Notes: generated by a model from the sequence alone, not told the origin. DNA of 40,645 bases from Streptomyces albus subsp. chlorinus (GCF_013302895.1 NZ_VJOK01000001.1:2743587-2784231); one strand, 5' to 3'; counted from the stretch's first letter, positions 1 through 8,127 are shown. A program made the numbers and translations.

Positions 1-330
1 GTTGATCTCGGCGTTCGACCGCGGGTCACCCGCGTAGTTCTTCTGGTCCGTGCACTTGGCACCCGAACCCTTGGACCCGCCCGAGGAAGAACCGGCCTTC
101 TGCGGCGCCGGGCACGTCCCCGTCCTCCTCACCGATACCGTTGATCTCAGCGTTCGACCGCGGGTCACCCGCGTAGTTCTTCTGGTCCGTGCACTTGGCA
201 CCCGAACCCTTGGACCCGCCCGAGGAAGAACCGGCCTTCTGCGGCGCCGGGCACGTCCCCGTCTCCTCACCAATACCGTTGATCTCGGCATTCGACCGCG
301 GGTCACCCGCGTAGTTCTTCTGGTCCGTGC
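1..330. repeat. 138-bp tandem repeat within lipoprotein gene
   Basis: Near-identical copies begin at about 1, 140 and 278, each opening GTTGATCTC on the + strand. The spacing is 139 bp between the first two and 138 bp between the last two. The odd base is the frame-breaking insertion. The array continues beyond the left edge. Confidence 0.85.
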
Positions 331-511
331 ACTTCCCACCGGACTTCTTGGGAGTGTGCGACGCCGTCTTGTGCGAGGCACTCGCGGAGGCGGACGCCTT
401 CGAGCTGGAGGAGGCGTTGTCGCCCCCGGTGTTGTCGCAGGCCGTGAGCGACAGGCTGGCGGCCACCGCGACAAGGGCGAAAACGGAGACCTTCTTCTTC
501 CGGGCAAGCAT
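26..511 (-). CDS. Repeat-containing lipoprotein, frame-broken and cut by the left edge
   Basis: An exported lipoprotein of unknown function. The ATG at 511 is preceded by a GAGGAG ribosome site. Residues 1-25 form a lipoprotein signal (MLARKKK, hydrophobic core, lipobox LTAC with Cys25). A Ser/Ala/Lys-rich linker follows, then tandem 46-residue units (138 bp) that begin KCTDQKNYAGDPRSNAEING and carry two Cys each. Units start near 337 and 199, and a third runs off the window. The second unit has one extra G after GAGGAG (near 125-131), so the frame leaves the repeat and stops at 26-28; without that base the third unit stays in frame. I read this as a surface protein with a variable number of Cys-paired modules. 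The frameshift may be real or an assembly error. Confidence 0.7.
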   Translation of the reverse strand: MLARKKKVSVFALVAVAASLSLTACDNTGGDNASSSSKASASASASHKTASHTPKKSGGKCTDQKNYAGDPRSNAEINGIGEETGTCPAPQKAGSSSGGSKGSGAKCTDQKNYAGDPRSNAEINGIGEEDGDVPGAAEGRFFLGRVQGFGCQVHGPEELRG

Positions 512-643
512 GTTTCTCTCCTCAAAGGGGGCCCACCGGCGGTGGGCGGGCTGGGTGGATCTCGGATAACGGGGGAATGTGCAAGGCGATGAATGACCGG
601 GCGCCGCCGGGGCCACGGGAACCATGGCGGCGCCCGGCGGATA

Positions 644-1384
644 TCAGGAGCAGGTCTTGTAGAACTGGCTCCAGCCGTCGGTGGGCATGGCCGGCGGCTC
701 GGCCCACGTACCGTACTCGCCGTACTTCAGCTTGGCCTCACGGTCGTAGCCGGCCAGGCCGCCGCCCGGCTTGGACAGGCGCACGTCCCGGTCCATCTGC
801 CCGTCACCGGCGTTGTTGAGGACGGCCAGGTCAGGGTACGCGTCGTCGTTGTAGCGAGCGACGCTCAGCTGCCGGACCTCGCCCATGTCCCCGATGTCGG
901 AGTGGACGGCGCCGGGCGACTTCAGGTTCGTACGGGCGAGCGGGCCGGGCCGGTACTCGGCCAGGCGTGCCGTCGAGGGGTCGTCGCCGCCGGACGGCTT
1001 GACCACGTTGACGACCAGGTCCAGGGTGCCGTCGTTGTCGAAGTCGGCGACAGCGGCGCTGACGTCCTCGCCCTTCTTCGCGCCGACCAGGCTCCTGACG
1101 GTGTGCTTGCTGCCGAACGAGCCGGACTTGGTGCCCCACTGGATCGTCATCTTGGTGCCGGTGTGGCCCGGGTTGCTGATCTTGTCCGGGCGGCCGTCGC
1201 CGTCCAGGTCACCGAGCAGGGTGGTCGCGTCGGCCAGGCACGGGGCCGACGCGGCGGCGTGCTTGCCGGCGGTGTGCGCACCGGCCGCCGGGGAGGTGAC
1301 CGCACCGGCGTAACCGGCGGCGGTCAGGGTGAGGGCGGCCGCGGCGAGCGGCGCGGCGATCCAGCGTGAGCGTGAGCGAAGCAT
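644..1384 (-). CDS. Secreted FG-GAP/VCBS repeat protein
   Basis: A 246-residue exported protein. The ATG at 1384 follows GAAAGGA. Residues 1-28 are a signal peptide with basic n-region MLRSRSR and probable cleavage after YAGA. The mature part has calcium-loop motifs typical of FG-GAP/VCBS beta-propeller repeats: DLDGDGRPD (about 59-67), DFDNDGTLD (about 114-122) and a weaker NDDAYPD. Such repeats usually mediate extracellular binding and are not catalytic by themselves. With only about three repeats it is shorter than a full seven-bladed propeller, so it may be a partial propeller or may oligomerise. It lies in a run of small exported proteins on the minus strand. Confidence 0.75.
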   Translation of the reverse strand: MLRSRSRWIAAPLAAAALTLTAAGYAGAVTSPAAGAHTAGKHAAASAPCLADATTLLGDLDGDGRPDKISNPGHTGTKMTIQWGTKSGSFGSKHTVRSLVGAKKGEDVSAAVADFDNDGTLDLVVNVVKPSGGDDPSTARLAEYRPGPLARTNLKSPGAVHSDIGDMGEVRQLSVARYNDDAYPDLAVLNNAGDGQMDRDVRLSKPGGGLAGYDREAKLKYGEYGTWAEPPAMPTDGWSQFYKTCS

Positions 1385-1516
1385 CCTCGGGCATCCTTTC
1401 TGTCGTTGCCGCAAGATCTGATGCCGATGCCGATGCGGGGGTTCACGCCCGGGTCCTCGTGTGACGTGGCTGTGACAAACCAGCGGGAGAAGGTCCCGGC
1501 TCCTCTCCACGACGAA

Positions 1517-1551
1517 GGGGCCGGCCCGACGGAGTACGTCGGGCCGGCCCC
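1517..1551 (-). terminator. Hairpin terminator after the 90-residue secreted protein gene
   Basis: A perfect 14-bp stem (GGGGCCGGCCCGAC with its complement) encloses a 7-nt loop at 1531-1537. It sits between the minus-strand genes 1650-1922 and 644-1384, where it would end transcription of the former. There is no U-tract, as is usual in Streptomyces. Confidence 0.7.
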
Positions 1552-1562
1552 CTCCTCTTCGC

Positions 1563-1648
1563 GTGGCCGCACGGCCGCACGGCCGCACGGCCATATGGCT
1601 GCGCGGTCACGTGGCCGCCCGGTCACGTGGCCGCACGGCCGCTGCGCC
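1563..1648. repeat. Short CACGGCCG / GTCACGTGGCCGC direct repeats
   Basis: Iterated CGCACGGC units are followed by two copies of GGTCACGTGGCCGC. This low-complexity stretch lies immediately after the stop codon of the 1650-1922 gene. No function is apparent. Confidence 0.5.
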
Positions 1649-1649
1649 G

Positions 1650-1922
1650 TCACCTCTTCAGGTCGATCCACCACTGGTCGTTCTCGTCCAGCCAGCAGGA
1701 GTAGCCGGCGTACTCCTTGCCCGGACCGGAGATGGCGCCGCCGATCTTCTGGCACATCTCGAGGGTGCCGACCTTGTAGGTGTCGTAGTTGTCGTTGGCC
1801 GCCTGCGTCGTCACGGACGAGGCGGTCGCCTGCGACGCCGCGGTGGCCGCGGTGGTGCCGAGACCGGCGAAGGCCGCCACTCCGGCCAGAACGACTGCCG
1901 CCTTGGTGAACTTCTTGCGCAT
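1650..1922 (-). CDS. Small secreted protein, unknown function
   Basis: A 90-residue exported protein. The ATG at 1922 has GAGGAG just upstream. Residues 1-29 are a typical Sec signal peptide (MRKKFTKAAVVLAG, ending AATA). The mature part is about 60 residues with exactly two Cys (57 and 76), which suggests one disulfide, and an aromatic C-terminus ending QWWIDLKR. I do not recognise the family. Proteins of this size and layout are common among secreted Streptomyces proteins of unknown role. It is followed by a strong hairpin, so it is probably monocistronic. Confidence 0.65.
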   Translation of the reverse strand: MRKKFTKAAVVLAGVAAFAGLGTTAATAASQATASSVTTQAANDNYDTYKVGTLEMCQKIGGAISGPGKEYAGYSCWLDENDQWWIDLKR

Positions 1923-2080
1923 GCAAGTCTCCTCAAGGGTGCGGAACACGCACCTCTTACTGGCGAAGGGGCGGGGGAGGCCCCTCCTTTCCGTTACGCC
2001 GGAGTGAGACGCCGGCACCGCCCCGCGAGTTCACAGGCCACCGCACACGAGATCGAACTGTGATCTTCCCGCACGACCCG

Positions 2081-2920
2081 TCAGCAGTACGGCGGCTGCC
2101 CCGTCAGGGAGTACGCCACCCCCATGAAGACCCCGAAGAGGCGGAAGAGCGCCGGAAGCTCACCCCGAACGCGAACGGTGCGGTCGTCCGTACGGGACAC
2201 CCCGGGGACGCCCTCCAACTGCTGGGCGACGGACGCGGACTGCCAGCGTACGGCGAGGGTGTGGTCGCCGGTGTCGGGCGCCGCGCGGGGGTGGGACGCC
2301 GCGTCCCGCACGCCGGCCTCCGCCGCCTCCTGGATGGCGCTCCGCGCCTCGTCCGCGGGGCGCAGGCGGGCGGTGAACCGGTCGCGGGCGTACTTCACGG
2401 GGGCGGTACGGACGGCGGAGTCCCACTCCGCCACCTCGGCGCAGGCCACGTCGCAGCCCGAGAGCGCCACCACGGGAACGCCGAGCGCCGTGGCGGTCGC
2501 GTACGCGAAGCCGATCTCCCCCATGGCGCGGTCGTCGTCCAGCCACATGTCCTCGATCTCGTGCCCCATGAAGCTGTGGCTGAGAACGCCCAGTCTCCCC
2601 GCCCGCGCGTGGTAGCCGACGCAGACGACGGCGTCGAACGAGGCGTCCAGGTCCTGGAGCATGCCCATCGGCTTGGGCTTGCCGCGCACCAGCGACGCGG
2701 CCGGGTGCAGGTCCTCGACCAGCAGGTTCCGCATCGTGCTGTGCGTGTCGTTGACGACGATCTCGCGTGCCCCGCCCCCCAGGGCGCCGCGCACCGCGGC
2801 GTTCACGTCCTCGGTCATCATCACGCGTCCGCGCTCGTAGTCGCGCCCGCCCATCTGGACGTCGTCGGCCCCGACGAGCCCGGTCACGCCCTCCATGTCG
2901 GCGCTGATGTACACCTTCAT
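2081..2920 (-). CDS. M55 family D-aminopeptidase (DppA-like)
   Basis: A zinc aminopeptidase of 279 residues related to Bacillus DppA, which releases N-terminal D-amino acids from short peptides. The opening KVYISADMEG gives Asp8 and Glu10. NDTH gives His60, GYH gives His104, LSHS gives His115, and Glu135 lies in MGEIG. These match the DppA zinc and catalytic residues almost number for number. There is no signal peptide, so it should be cytoplasmic. The ATG at 2920 is preceded by GGAGG. The gene lies downstream of, and co-directional with, the MarR gene, 167 bp away. Related enzymes act in D-peptide or cell-wall peptide salvage; the actual substrate here is unknown. Confidence 0.9.
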   Translation of the reverse strand: MKVYISADMEGVTGLVGADDVQMGGRDYERGRVMMTEDVNAAVRGALGGGAREIVVNDTHSTMRNLLVEDLHPAASLVRGKPKPMGMLQDLDASFDAVVCVGYHARAGRLGVLSHSFMGHEIEDMWLDDDRAMGEIGFAYATATALGVPVVALSGCDVACAEVAEWDSAVRTAPVKYARDRFTARLRPADEARSAIQEAAEAGVRDAASHPRAAPDTGDHTLAVRWQSASVAQQLEGVPGVSRTDDRTVRVRGELPALFRLFGVFMGVAYSLTGQPPYC

Positions 2921-3030
2921 GCCGCCCTCACCCCTCCTTGGTCCGGCCCCGGCGAACCGGCCGGTGCTCCGGCGCCCCAACCGGTGCTCCGGCGTGCCGA
3001 CCGGTCCCCTTCCTGAACCGCCCGCCCCAC

Positions 3031-3093
3031 CGGCCACTCCGGCCACTCCGATTACTCCGGTTACTCCGGTTACTCCGGTTACTCCGGTTACTC
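3031..3093. repeat. Seven 9-bp repeats (CGGTTACTC type)
   Basis: Seven tandem 9-mers, first CGGCCACTC, then CGATTACTC, then four CGGTTACTC. The last unit contains the TAA stop codon of the MarR gene (3088-3090). The array therefore sits exactly at the 3' end of that gene and upstream of the aminopeptidase. Confidence 0.85.
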
Positions 3094-3597
3094 CGCCACC
3101 GAGTCTCCCAGCAGACGCGGCGCCCGCGTGCCGGTTCGCCCGGATTCGGGGGCCGGTCCGAGTGTCCGCGCCTCCAGCGCGGTGAGCAGTTCGGCGAACA
3201 CCGGGAGGGCGCGCTCCAGCGCCTCGCGGCTCTCGGGGGCGAGGTCGTCCAGGGCCTGGCGGAGGGCGCCGGTGCTCACCCGGTCGTAGCGGCCGAGCAG
3301 GTCCAGCGCCCGAGGGGTGGCGGCGAGCCGCACGGTGCGCAGATCGGTCGCGGAGGGGGTCCGCTCCACCAGCCCGGACGCCGTCATGGCCCGGACGAGG
3401 TTGCTCACCGTCGAGGGCGCGATCCGCAGGCGCCCGGCGACCTCGCGCGGTGTGGCGGGGCCGTCCTCGGCCAGGGTGCGCAGGAGCTCGATCTGGGCCT
3501 CGGGAAGGTCGGGGAGTGCCTCGTCGAAGCGGCGGGTGCGCAGCACTGCGCGGCGCAGGGGGCCGATGAGCCGGCCGATCCGGGTCGCGGTGTCCAT
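3088..3597 (-). CDS. MarR family transcriptional regulator
   Basis: A 169-residue winged-helix repressor. Around residues 40-95 it has the MarR pattern: [16 protein letters not shown], then [20 protein letters not shown] as recognition region, then [20 protein letters not shown] as wing. Flanking helices would form the dimer interface. It is divergent from the phenolic acid decarboxylase gene, and the intergenic region has two perfect 15-bp palindromes. By analogy with PadR and MarR control of phenolic-acid decarboxylases elsewhere, I infer that it represses that enzyme and itself until a hydroxycinnamate binds. The ATG at 3597 is chosen because the fold begins there. Confidence 0.88.
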   Translation of the reverse strand: MDTATRIGRLIGPLRRAVLRTRRFDEALPDLPEAQIELLRTLAEDGPATPREVAGRLRIAPSTVSNLVRAMTASGLVERTPSATDLRTVRLAATPRALDLLGRYDRVSTGALRQALDDLAPESREALERALPVFAELLTALEARTLGPAPESGRTGTRAPRLLGDSVAE

Positions 3598-3617
3598 GGT
3601 CCCAGTATGACGCACGC

Positions 3618-3632
3618 GTTTTGACTCAAAAC
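3618..3632. promoter_or_regulatory. Palindromic operator 1 (GTTTTGA-C-TCAAAAC)
   Basis: A perfect 7-1-7 inverted repeat, 20 bp upstream of the MarR start. Its centre is 16 bp from that of the second palindrome. It is AT-rich in a GC-rich chromosome, as expected for a promoter/operator. Likely bound by the adjacent MarR protein. Confidence 0.7.
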
Positions 3633-3633
3633 T

Positions 3634-3648
3634 ATTTTGCTGCAAAAT
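3634..3648. promoter_or_regulatory. Palindromic operator 2 (ATTTTGC-T-GCAAAAT)
   Basis: A second perfect 7-1-7 inverted repeat directly beside the first, with related half-sites (TTTTG/CAAAA). The pair suggests two repressor dimers bound side by side, controlling the divergent marR and decarboxylase promoters. Confidence 0.7.
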
Positions 3649-3698
3649 CGAATGTGGGGTCCCTGAGGAGCCCGGCGCGGCCCGGGGACGCCACGGCA

Positions 3699-3790
<92 letters not shown>

Positions 3791-3818
3791 TGGACGCGCC
3801 AGAAGGAGGAGCTGCCGT

Positions 3819-4385
3819 ATGACCACGGCCATGAACACGGTGACCGACCCCACCCCGGACGCCGGCGCCTCCCCGCACGCCGGGCCCGTCCCCGCGCAGG
3901 ACCTGTCCGGCATCGTGGGCCACCGCTTCATCTACACCTACGCCAACGGCTGGCAGTACGAGATGTACGTGAAGAACGCCCGCACCATCGACTACCGCAT
4001 ACACTCCGGCATGGTCGGCGGACGCTGGGTCAAGGACCAGCGGGTGGACCTCGTCCAGCTCGACGAGGACAGCTACAAGGTCTCCTGGAACGAGCCCACC
4101 GGAACCTCCGTCGTCGTCAACGTCATGCCCGGCAAGCGCCGCCTGCACGGCGTGATCTTCTTCCCTCGCTGGGTGGAGGAGCACGGCGAACGCACGGTCT
4201 GCTTCCAGAACGACCACCTGGAGCGGATGCGCGCCTACCGCGACCAGGGCCCCACCTACCCCGTCCACATCGTCCCGGAGTTCGCACGGATCACCCTGTT
4301 CGAGCACGTCGGCACCGACGACGAGGACGTCATCTCCGTCGCCCCGGACGCGCTCCCCGCCGGCTGGGCCGACCGCACGAACTGA
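3819..4385 (+). CDS. padC: Phenolic acid decarboxylase
   Basis: Converts hydroxycinnamic acids such as p-coumarate, ferulate and caffeate to 4-vinylphenols, detoxifying plant phenolics. It needs no cofactor and acts in the cytoplasm. The 188-residue protein has the family core [69 protein letters not shown] and a final [10 protein letters not shown]. The two Tyr of YTYANG and the Arg of DYRIHSG fall in the known active-site segments. It has about 25 extra N-terminal and some extra C-terminal residues compared with Bacillus PadC. The ATG at 3819 follows AGAAGGAGG. A hairpin follows the stop, so it is probably monocistronic. Confidence 0.95.
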   Translation: MTTAMNTVTDPTPDAGASPHAGPVPAQDLSGIVGHRFIYTYANGWQYEMYVKNARTIDYRIHSGMVGGRWVKDQRVDLVQLDEDSYKVSWNEPTGTSVVVNVMPGKRRLHGVIFFPRWVEEHGERTVCFQNDHLERMRAYRDQGPTYPVHIVPEFARITLFEHVGTDDEDVISVAPDALPAGWADRTN

Positions 4386-4401
4386 GATCCGACGGACGGA
4401 A

Positions 4402-4429
4402 GCCCGACGGACTGAGACCCGTCGGGCTG
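4402..4429 (+). terminator. Hairpin terminator after padC
   Basis: The stem AGCCCGACGG pairs with CCGTCGGGCT over an 8-nt loop, starting 17 bp after the padC stop. The right arm is repeated as GACCCGTCGGGCTGA units to about 4450, which could give alternative pairings. Confidence 0.6.
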
Positions 4430-4566
4430 AGACCCGTCGGGCTGAGACCCGTCGGCCGACGGCCATCCCACGGCCGGGACGGCAGGGGCGGGGCGACGGC
4501 ACGGACGGGGACGGGGTCCCGCGAGGGCCCGGGGCGGCACGGCCGGCCCGCGGCGACAATGGCCTC

Positions 4567-4956
4567 ATGAGGACACACCGCGAACCGGCGCTCCTCGTCT
4601 ACGACGGAGACTGCGGTTTCTGCACCACCGCGGTGCGCTTCGCTGAACGCCGCGTCCGGCCCCGGTGCCGGACGGTGCCGTGGCAGGAAGCCGACCTGGT
4701 CACGCTCGGCGTCACCCGGGAGCGCGCCGAGCGCGAGGTGCTGTGGGTCACGCCGGACGGAACGGTACGCGGCGGCGCCCAGGCCGTCGCCGCGGCCCTG
4801 CTGAGCGCCGGCGGCGCCTGGTCGGTGGCCGGGACCCTGCTGCGGCTGCCGCTCCTGCGGCGGATCGCGGACGTCGTCTACCGCGTCGTCGCCGCCAACC
4901 GCCACCGCCTGCCCGGCGGCACACCGGCGTGCGGGGTGCGCGGGACCGTCAGTTGA
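4567..4956 (+). CDS. DCC family thiol-disulfide oxidoreductase (DUF393)
   Basis: A 129-residue thioredoxin-like protein. The hallmark motif is VYDGDCGFC, with Asp15, Cys16 and Cys19 forming the CxxC redox pair. It is followed by the conserved WxxAD-type segment (VPWQEADLV) and an R-rich C-terminal half that includes ADVVYRVVAANRHRL. Substrates of this family are not well defined. It has no signal peptide. Its last 8 bp overlap the 3' end of the convergent gene 4949-6019, so transcripts of the two would be partly complementary. Confidence 0.85.
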   Translation: MRTHREPALLVYDGDCGFCTTAVRFAERRVRPRCRTVPWQEADLVTLGVTRERAEREVLWVTPDGTVRGGAQAVAAALLSAGGAWSVAGTLLRLPLLRRIADVVYRVVAANRHRLPGGTPACGVRGTVS

Positions 4957-6019
4957 TGGCCTGGATCTCCCGGACGGTGACGTTCCGGGTACCGCCGAAC
5001 TCACCGTCCGGCAGGTCGTCGTCCCCCTGCCCGTCACTGCCCTCCCACGAGGCGTCCCAGGTGAGGGTCGCCTCCAGCGGGTAGGCCGCGTCGCCCTGGG
5101 TGGCCCGCAGATACGTCACCCCGCACGGCGGCGTCCTCTTCCCGCCGCCCTTCTTGTACGGGGCGCCGATCCCGCCGTCCGCCTCGACGGGGCACTCCCC
5201 CGAGGACGGATGCACCTCGGCGTCCTCCGTCCCGGCGGACAGCTTCAGGGAGGCGGGCTTCACCGTCGTCCTCGCCCAGATCTCCTCGCCGCCCCCGAGA
5301 TCCACCGAAGCCCTCACCGACAACGGCTTGTAGGTGCCCTTGTCCAGCCACACCCACGTCGGCAGATTCACCGTCTGCCGCGCCTTCGGATTCAGCTCGA
5401 CCTCCGTGTCCGGCACGGTGACCTTCGCGTACGCCAGCGCGGAGAGGATCTTCGGGCTGATCGCGTTCTCCACCTTCGGCCGCTCGCCGTTCGGCACCCA
5501 GAACGGCAGCCTCGTGCACGACTCACGCTTCGCCGCGTCCGGCTCCGCCGGGTTGGGCACCGCCGCCCAGAACATGCCCTTCCCCTGCTTCTTGAGATTG
5601 AAGTCCTTGTACTCCCCCTCCTTGTACCTGTACCGGATGTCCCCGTCGACCTCTTGCTTATGAGGCCCGTTGTTCGGCAGCCGCCCCGTCAGGGAGTACG
5701 GCGAGTCATCGACCTTCTCCTTCAACTCCTTGGGCGAGTACGTGGGCGCGTACCAACACGGCGGCGGCGCCCAATCCCCCGCCGGCACAGAGAGATTGCC
5801 ACCCCCGCCTTTGGGAGCGGCGGTGCCTTCGCCGGAGTAGGCGACCTCACGACTACCACCACCGGCAGCGGCTGTGGCCTCGCCGTTGGTGAAGTTCCCC
5901 TTCTGGAACTTCTCCGCGTCACGAAGATCGTCGTCAGCCCACGCCTCGGTCGTGATCGATGCAAGCATTGCAGCGCACAGACTAGGTACCAGTGCGCCAA
6001 TGAAAGTCAGTCTCCGCAT
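4949..6019 (-). CDS. Secreted protein of unknown function, 356 residues
   Basis: An exported protein. Residues 1-28 form a signal peptide (MRRLTFIGALVPSLCAAMLA, ending EAWA before DDD). The mature part has a Gly-rich stretch (about 50-75), then a Trp/Pro-rich segment WAPPPCWYAPTYS, and ends VREIQAIN. Several Cys could form disulfides. I recognise no enzymatic motif. Similar Streptomyces proteins have sometimes been mislabelled as enoyl reductases or ATP/GTP-binding proteins, for which nothing is visible here. The start overlaps the end of the upstream lipoprotein gene by 13 bp, so the two are translationally coupled and probably work together at the cell surface. Confidence 0.75.
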   Translation of the reverse strand: MRRLTFIGALVPSLCAAMLASITTEAWADDDLRDAEKFQKGNFTNGEATAAAGGGSREVAYSGEGTAAPKGGGGNLSVPAGDWAPPPCWYAPTYSPKELKEKVDDSPYSLTGRLPNNGPHKQEVDGDIRYRYKEGEYKDFNLKKQGKGMFWAAVPNPAEPDAAKRESCTRLPFWVPNGERPKVENAISPKILSALAYAKVTVPDTEVELNPKARQTVNLPTWVWLDKGTYKPLSVRASVDLGGGEEIWARTTVKPASLKLSAGTEDAEVHPSSGECPVEADGGIGAPYKKGGGKRTPPCGVTYLRATQGDAAYPLEATLTWDASWEGSDGQGDDDLPDGEFGGTRNVTVREIQAIN

Positions 6020-6705
6020 TGCTTCACCGCCTTCGCCTCGTATTCAAAGGACCGCGCCCGCCAAGGCGATGCAGCTCTTTTAGGCTTCTCCATGACCAGC
6101 GTGTACCGCATGTAACTGGAAGCGCTCTTTTCCGTGCGCTTGATCTTTCCGCTTTTGATCTTCTTGCTGTAGAACTTGGACTGATCCACACAGAAGGAGA
6201 CTTCGGCCAGTTTCCCGCTTACAACGTCTCCGACATTCTCACGGTAGTAGCGATCCGTCCCAGTCACCGTGGCTTCGCGTTCCACATGTGCCTTGACGAG
6301 CGTCGTCGCGTACTCCTCCGCTGTCTGCAACGGCACAACGTGCCGAGCCAGCACCGGGTCCTTCGGGTCCTGCTTCACCGTGCCGTGCATGAGGGCCCTC
6401 ATGTAATCCGCCGCTCCATCCAACGCGGCGGCCTTGTCGGGGTCGGAGGGCTGTTTCCAGTCGAAGACGAGTTTGACGTCGTCGGGGAGCTTGATGTCCG
6501 AGGTGCGGAAGTCGCCCGTCTTCGGCTCCGCCTCCTCGCTCTTGTCCGCGCTGGGGGACGTGCTCTTGGGGGAGTCCGCGCCCTCGATGTTGCCGGATTT
6601 CGAGGGGCCGTCCTCGCCTCCGCCGCATCCGGCGAGCAGCAGCGCGGTGGCGGCTGTGGCGGCTGTGGCGGCGGCCAACGAGACGGCGGGGCGGGTCAGT
6701 TGCAC
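6007..6705 (-). CDS. Lipoprotein of unknown function
   Basis: A 232-residue lipoprotein that starts at a GTG (6705) preceded by AGGGAG. The signal ends in lipobox LLAGC (Cys27), followed by a Ser/Asp/Lys linker to about residue 75. The folded part (from KLPDDVKLVFDWKQP) contains YMRALMHGTV, AEEYATTLVKAH and a Lys-rich YSKKIKSGKIKR, and ends KQCGD. The fold resembles small NTF2-like lipoprotein domains only loosely; I would not name it. It is the first gene of a two-gene operon with the secreted protein downstream, overlapping it by 13 bp. Confidence 0.72.
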   Translation of the reverse strand: MQLTRPAVSLAAATAATAATALLLAGCGGGEDGPSKSGNIEGADSPKSTSPSADKSEEAEPKTGDFRTSDIKLPDDVKLVFDWKQPSDPDKAAALDGAADYMRALMHGTVKQDPKDPVLARHVVPLQTAEEYATTLVKAHVEREATVTGTDRYYRENVGDVVSGKLAEVSFCVDQSKFYSKKIKSGKIKRTEKSASSYMRYTLVMEKPKRAASPWRARSFEYEAKAVKQCGD

Positions 6706-6832
6706 TGCGGGCTCCCTGAGCGTCAGGTGACTGTCGTGAACCTGACGGTAGCAGCGCGTACCCTGTCGCGCCGGGTGACTTCGACAACGCGTACCGTCGC
6801 GAAGGGGTTCCGCCCTACGCCGCCTTCCGGAA

Positions 6833-7078
6833 CAGGGCTGTCCAGAGGAAGTCCTCGCCGAAGTACGGGGAGTGGGACGGTTGCTGCCGCATACGGCGTA
6901 GTTCGATCCGCGTCTCGTCCCGGAGGCGGAGCGCTGGACGCTGCTGGCGCGGTTCGACAGCGACGAGGACGCGGGGATGTGCTGGGGCGACTGCGGCGTC
7001 CTGTACTGGCTGATACGCCCCGAGGACCTAGCGGAGAACCGCTTCGAGCGAGCGCGGTTTACCTGGCAGTGCTGCTGA
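6833..7078 (+). pseudogene. C-terminal remnant of a DUF1963 (YwqG-like) protein
   Basis: The + frame from 6833 reads QGCPEEVLAEVRG, hits an in-frame TAG at 6899, then continues WTLLARFDSDEDAGMCWGDC, GVLYWLIRPEDL and RFERARFTWQCC to a TGA at 7076. The second half is a convincing end of a DUF1963 domain (FDSD-D-GM-WGD-G-LYW-I motif). Most of the domain and any start are missing and the frame is interrupted, so this is a decayed fragment. No other gene was seen in 6706-7205. Confidence 0.7.
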
Positions 7079-7271
7079 GGGGGAGGCGGGAGGCGGCCGG
7101 TTGCCCAGGGCCCAGGGGGCTGGGAGGGCTGGGGGGCTGGGCCGCGTCACCGCGAGGAAACCCACGGGCCGGCCCGCCGAAACACCGTCCCGGCACACTC
7201 CGGATGTGAGAAGTGAGCAGGTGAGGAAGACGAGTGAGCAGGTGAGGAATGGGCGCGCGACGGGTGGGCCC

Positions 7272-7835
7272 GTGACGGGTGAGGACGTGGCGGGTGGGCT
7301 CGTGACGACCGGGGCCGCGTCCGTGAAGGTCGAGCGGGTCGCCTGGGAACATCCGGACGCCGTCGCGTTGCGGGCCCGGCAGCGGGCGGAGATCGCCGCG
7401 CGGTACGGCCGACCGGACAGCGAGCCGGGCGTGCCGCCGTCGGCGGACGACATCGCCGCGTTCTTCGTGGCGTACGGCGCGGATCAGGCCGACGAGGGGG
7501 ACGAGGGGGACGAGGAGGACGGCACGGCGAGCAGCGCGGCGCGCGGACCGGCGGTGGGGTGCGCGGGGCTCCGCCACCTCGGGTCGGGGGCCGGCGAGAT
7601 CAAGCGGATGTACGTCGAGCCGGCCTGGCGCGGCACGGGCGCGGCGACGCGGCTGCTGCGGACGCTGGAGGAGTGGGCCGCCGGGCGCGGCTGGACCGAG
7701 CTGCGGCTGGAGACGGGCGACGCGCAGCCGGACGCGGTCCGCTTCTACACCCGGTGCGGGTACGCGCGCATACCGAACTTCGGCGCCTATGCGGGGCGGG
7801 AGAACTCCTGGTGCTTCGGCCGGCGGCTCCCCTGA
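7272..7835 (+). CDS. GNAT family N-acetyltransferase
   Basis: Transfers an acetyl group from acetyl-CoA to an unknown amine. The acetyl-CoA binding core is visible: EIKRMYVEPAWRGTGAATRL is motif A (R/Q-x-x-G-x-G/A, here RGTGAA), and LRLETGDAQPDAVRFYTRCG is motif B with the usual FYxRCGY. The segment before it contains an acidic insert (DEGDEGDEEDG). The start is uncertain. The open frame extends to 7101, but the region up to 7271 is repetitive (GTGAGCAGGTGAGGA-like) and not protein-like. GTG at 7272 gives 187 residues, typical for the family; GTG at 7206 is the alternative. Confidence 0.82.
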   Translation: MTGEDVAGGLVTTGAASVKVERVAWEHPDAVALRARQRAEIAARYGRPDSEPGVPPSADDIAAFFVAYGADQADEGDEGDEEDGTASSAARGPAVGCAGLRHLGSGAGEIKRMYVEPAWRGTGAATRLLRTLEEWAAGRGWTELRLETGDAQPDAVRFYTRCGYARIPNFGAYAGRENSWCFGRRLP

Positions 7836-8036
7836 GCCGCGGAGGGCGCTCGTGGCCGGCGGCTCCCTGGGCCGCGGACGGCACTTCGGCCGGCGGGGCG
7901 GCCCCTGAATCGCGGACCGCGCCGGCCCGGTGGGGCTCGATGGCTCCCGGCGTGGGGCATCTCTGTGCTCGCGTGGGGCGCGCGGGTCGCCGGGCCCGCG
8001 TGGGGACCCGGCGACCCGGGTGAGCTGACCGAGCTG

Positions 8037-8092
8037 ACCGTTCGGTCCTTACCGTTCGGTCCTGACCGTTCGGTCCTGACCGTTGGATCCTG
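8037..8092. repeat. Four 14-bp tandem repeats (ACCGTTCGGTCCTG)
   Basis: Four head-to-tail copies, the last one degenerate, just beyond the 3' end of the DUF3039 gene. The region 7836-8127 has no gene. It also holds imperfect copies of the GNAT gene 3' end (GGCCGGCGGCTCCC) near 7853 and 7888. Confidence 0.75.
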
Positions 8093-8127
8093 GCCGTTCC
8101 GTCGCGCGAGGAAGCGGGAGGCGCGGG

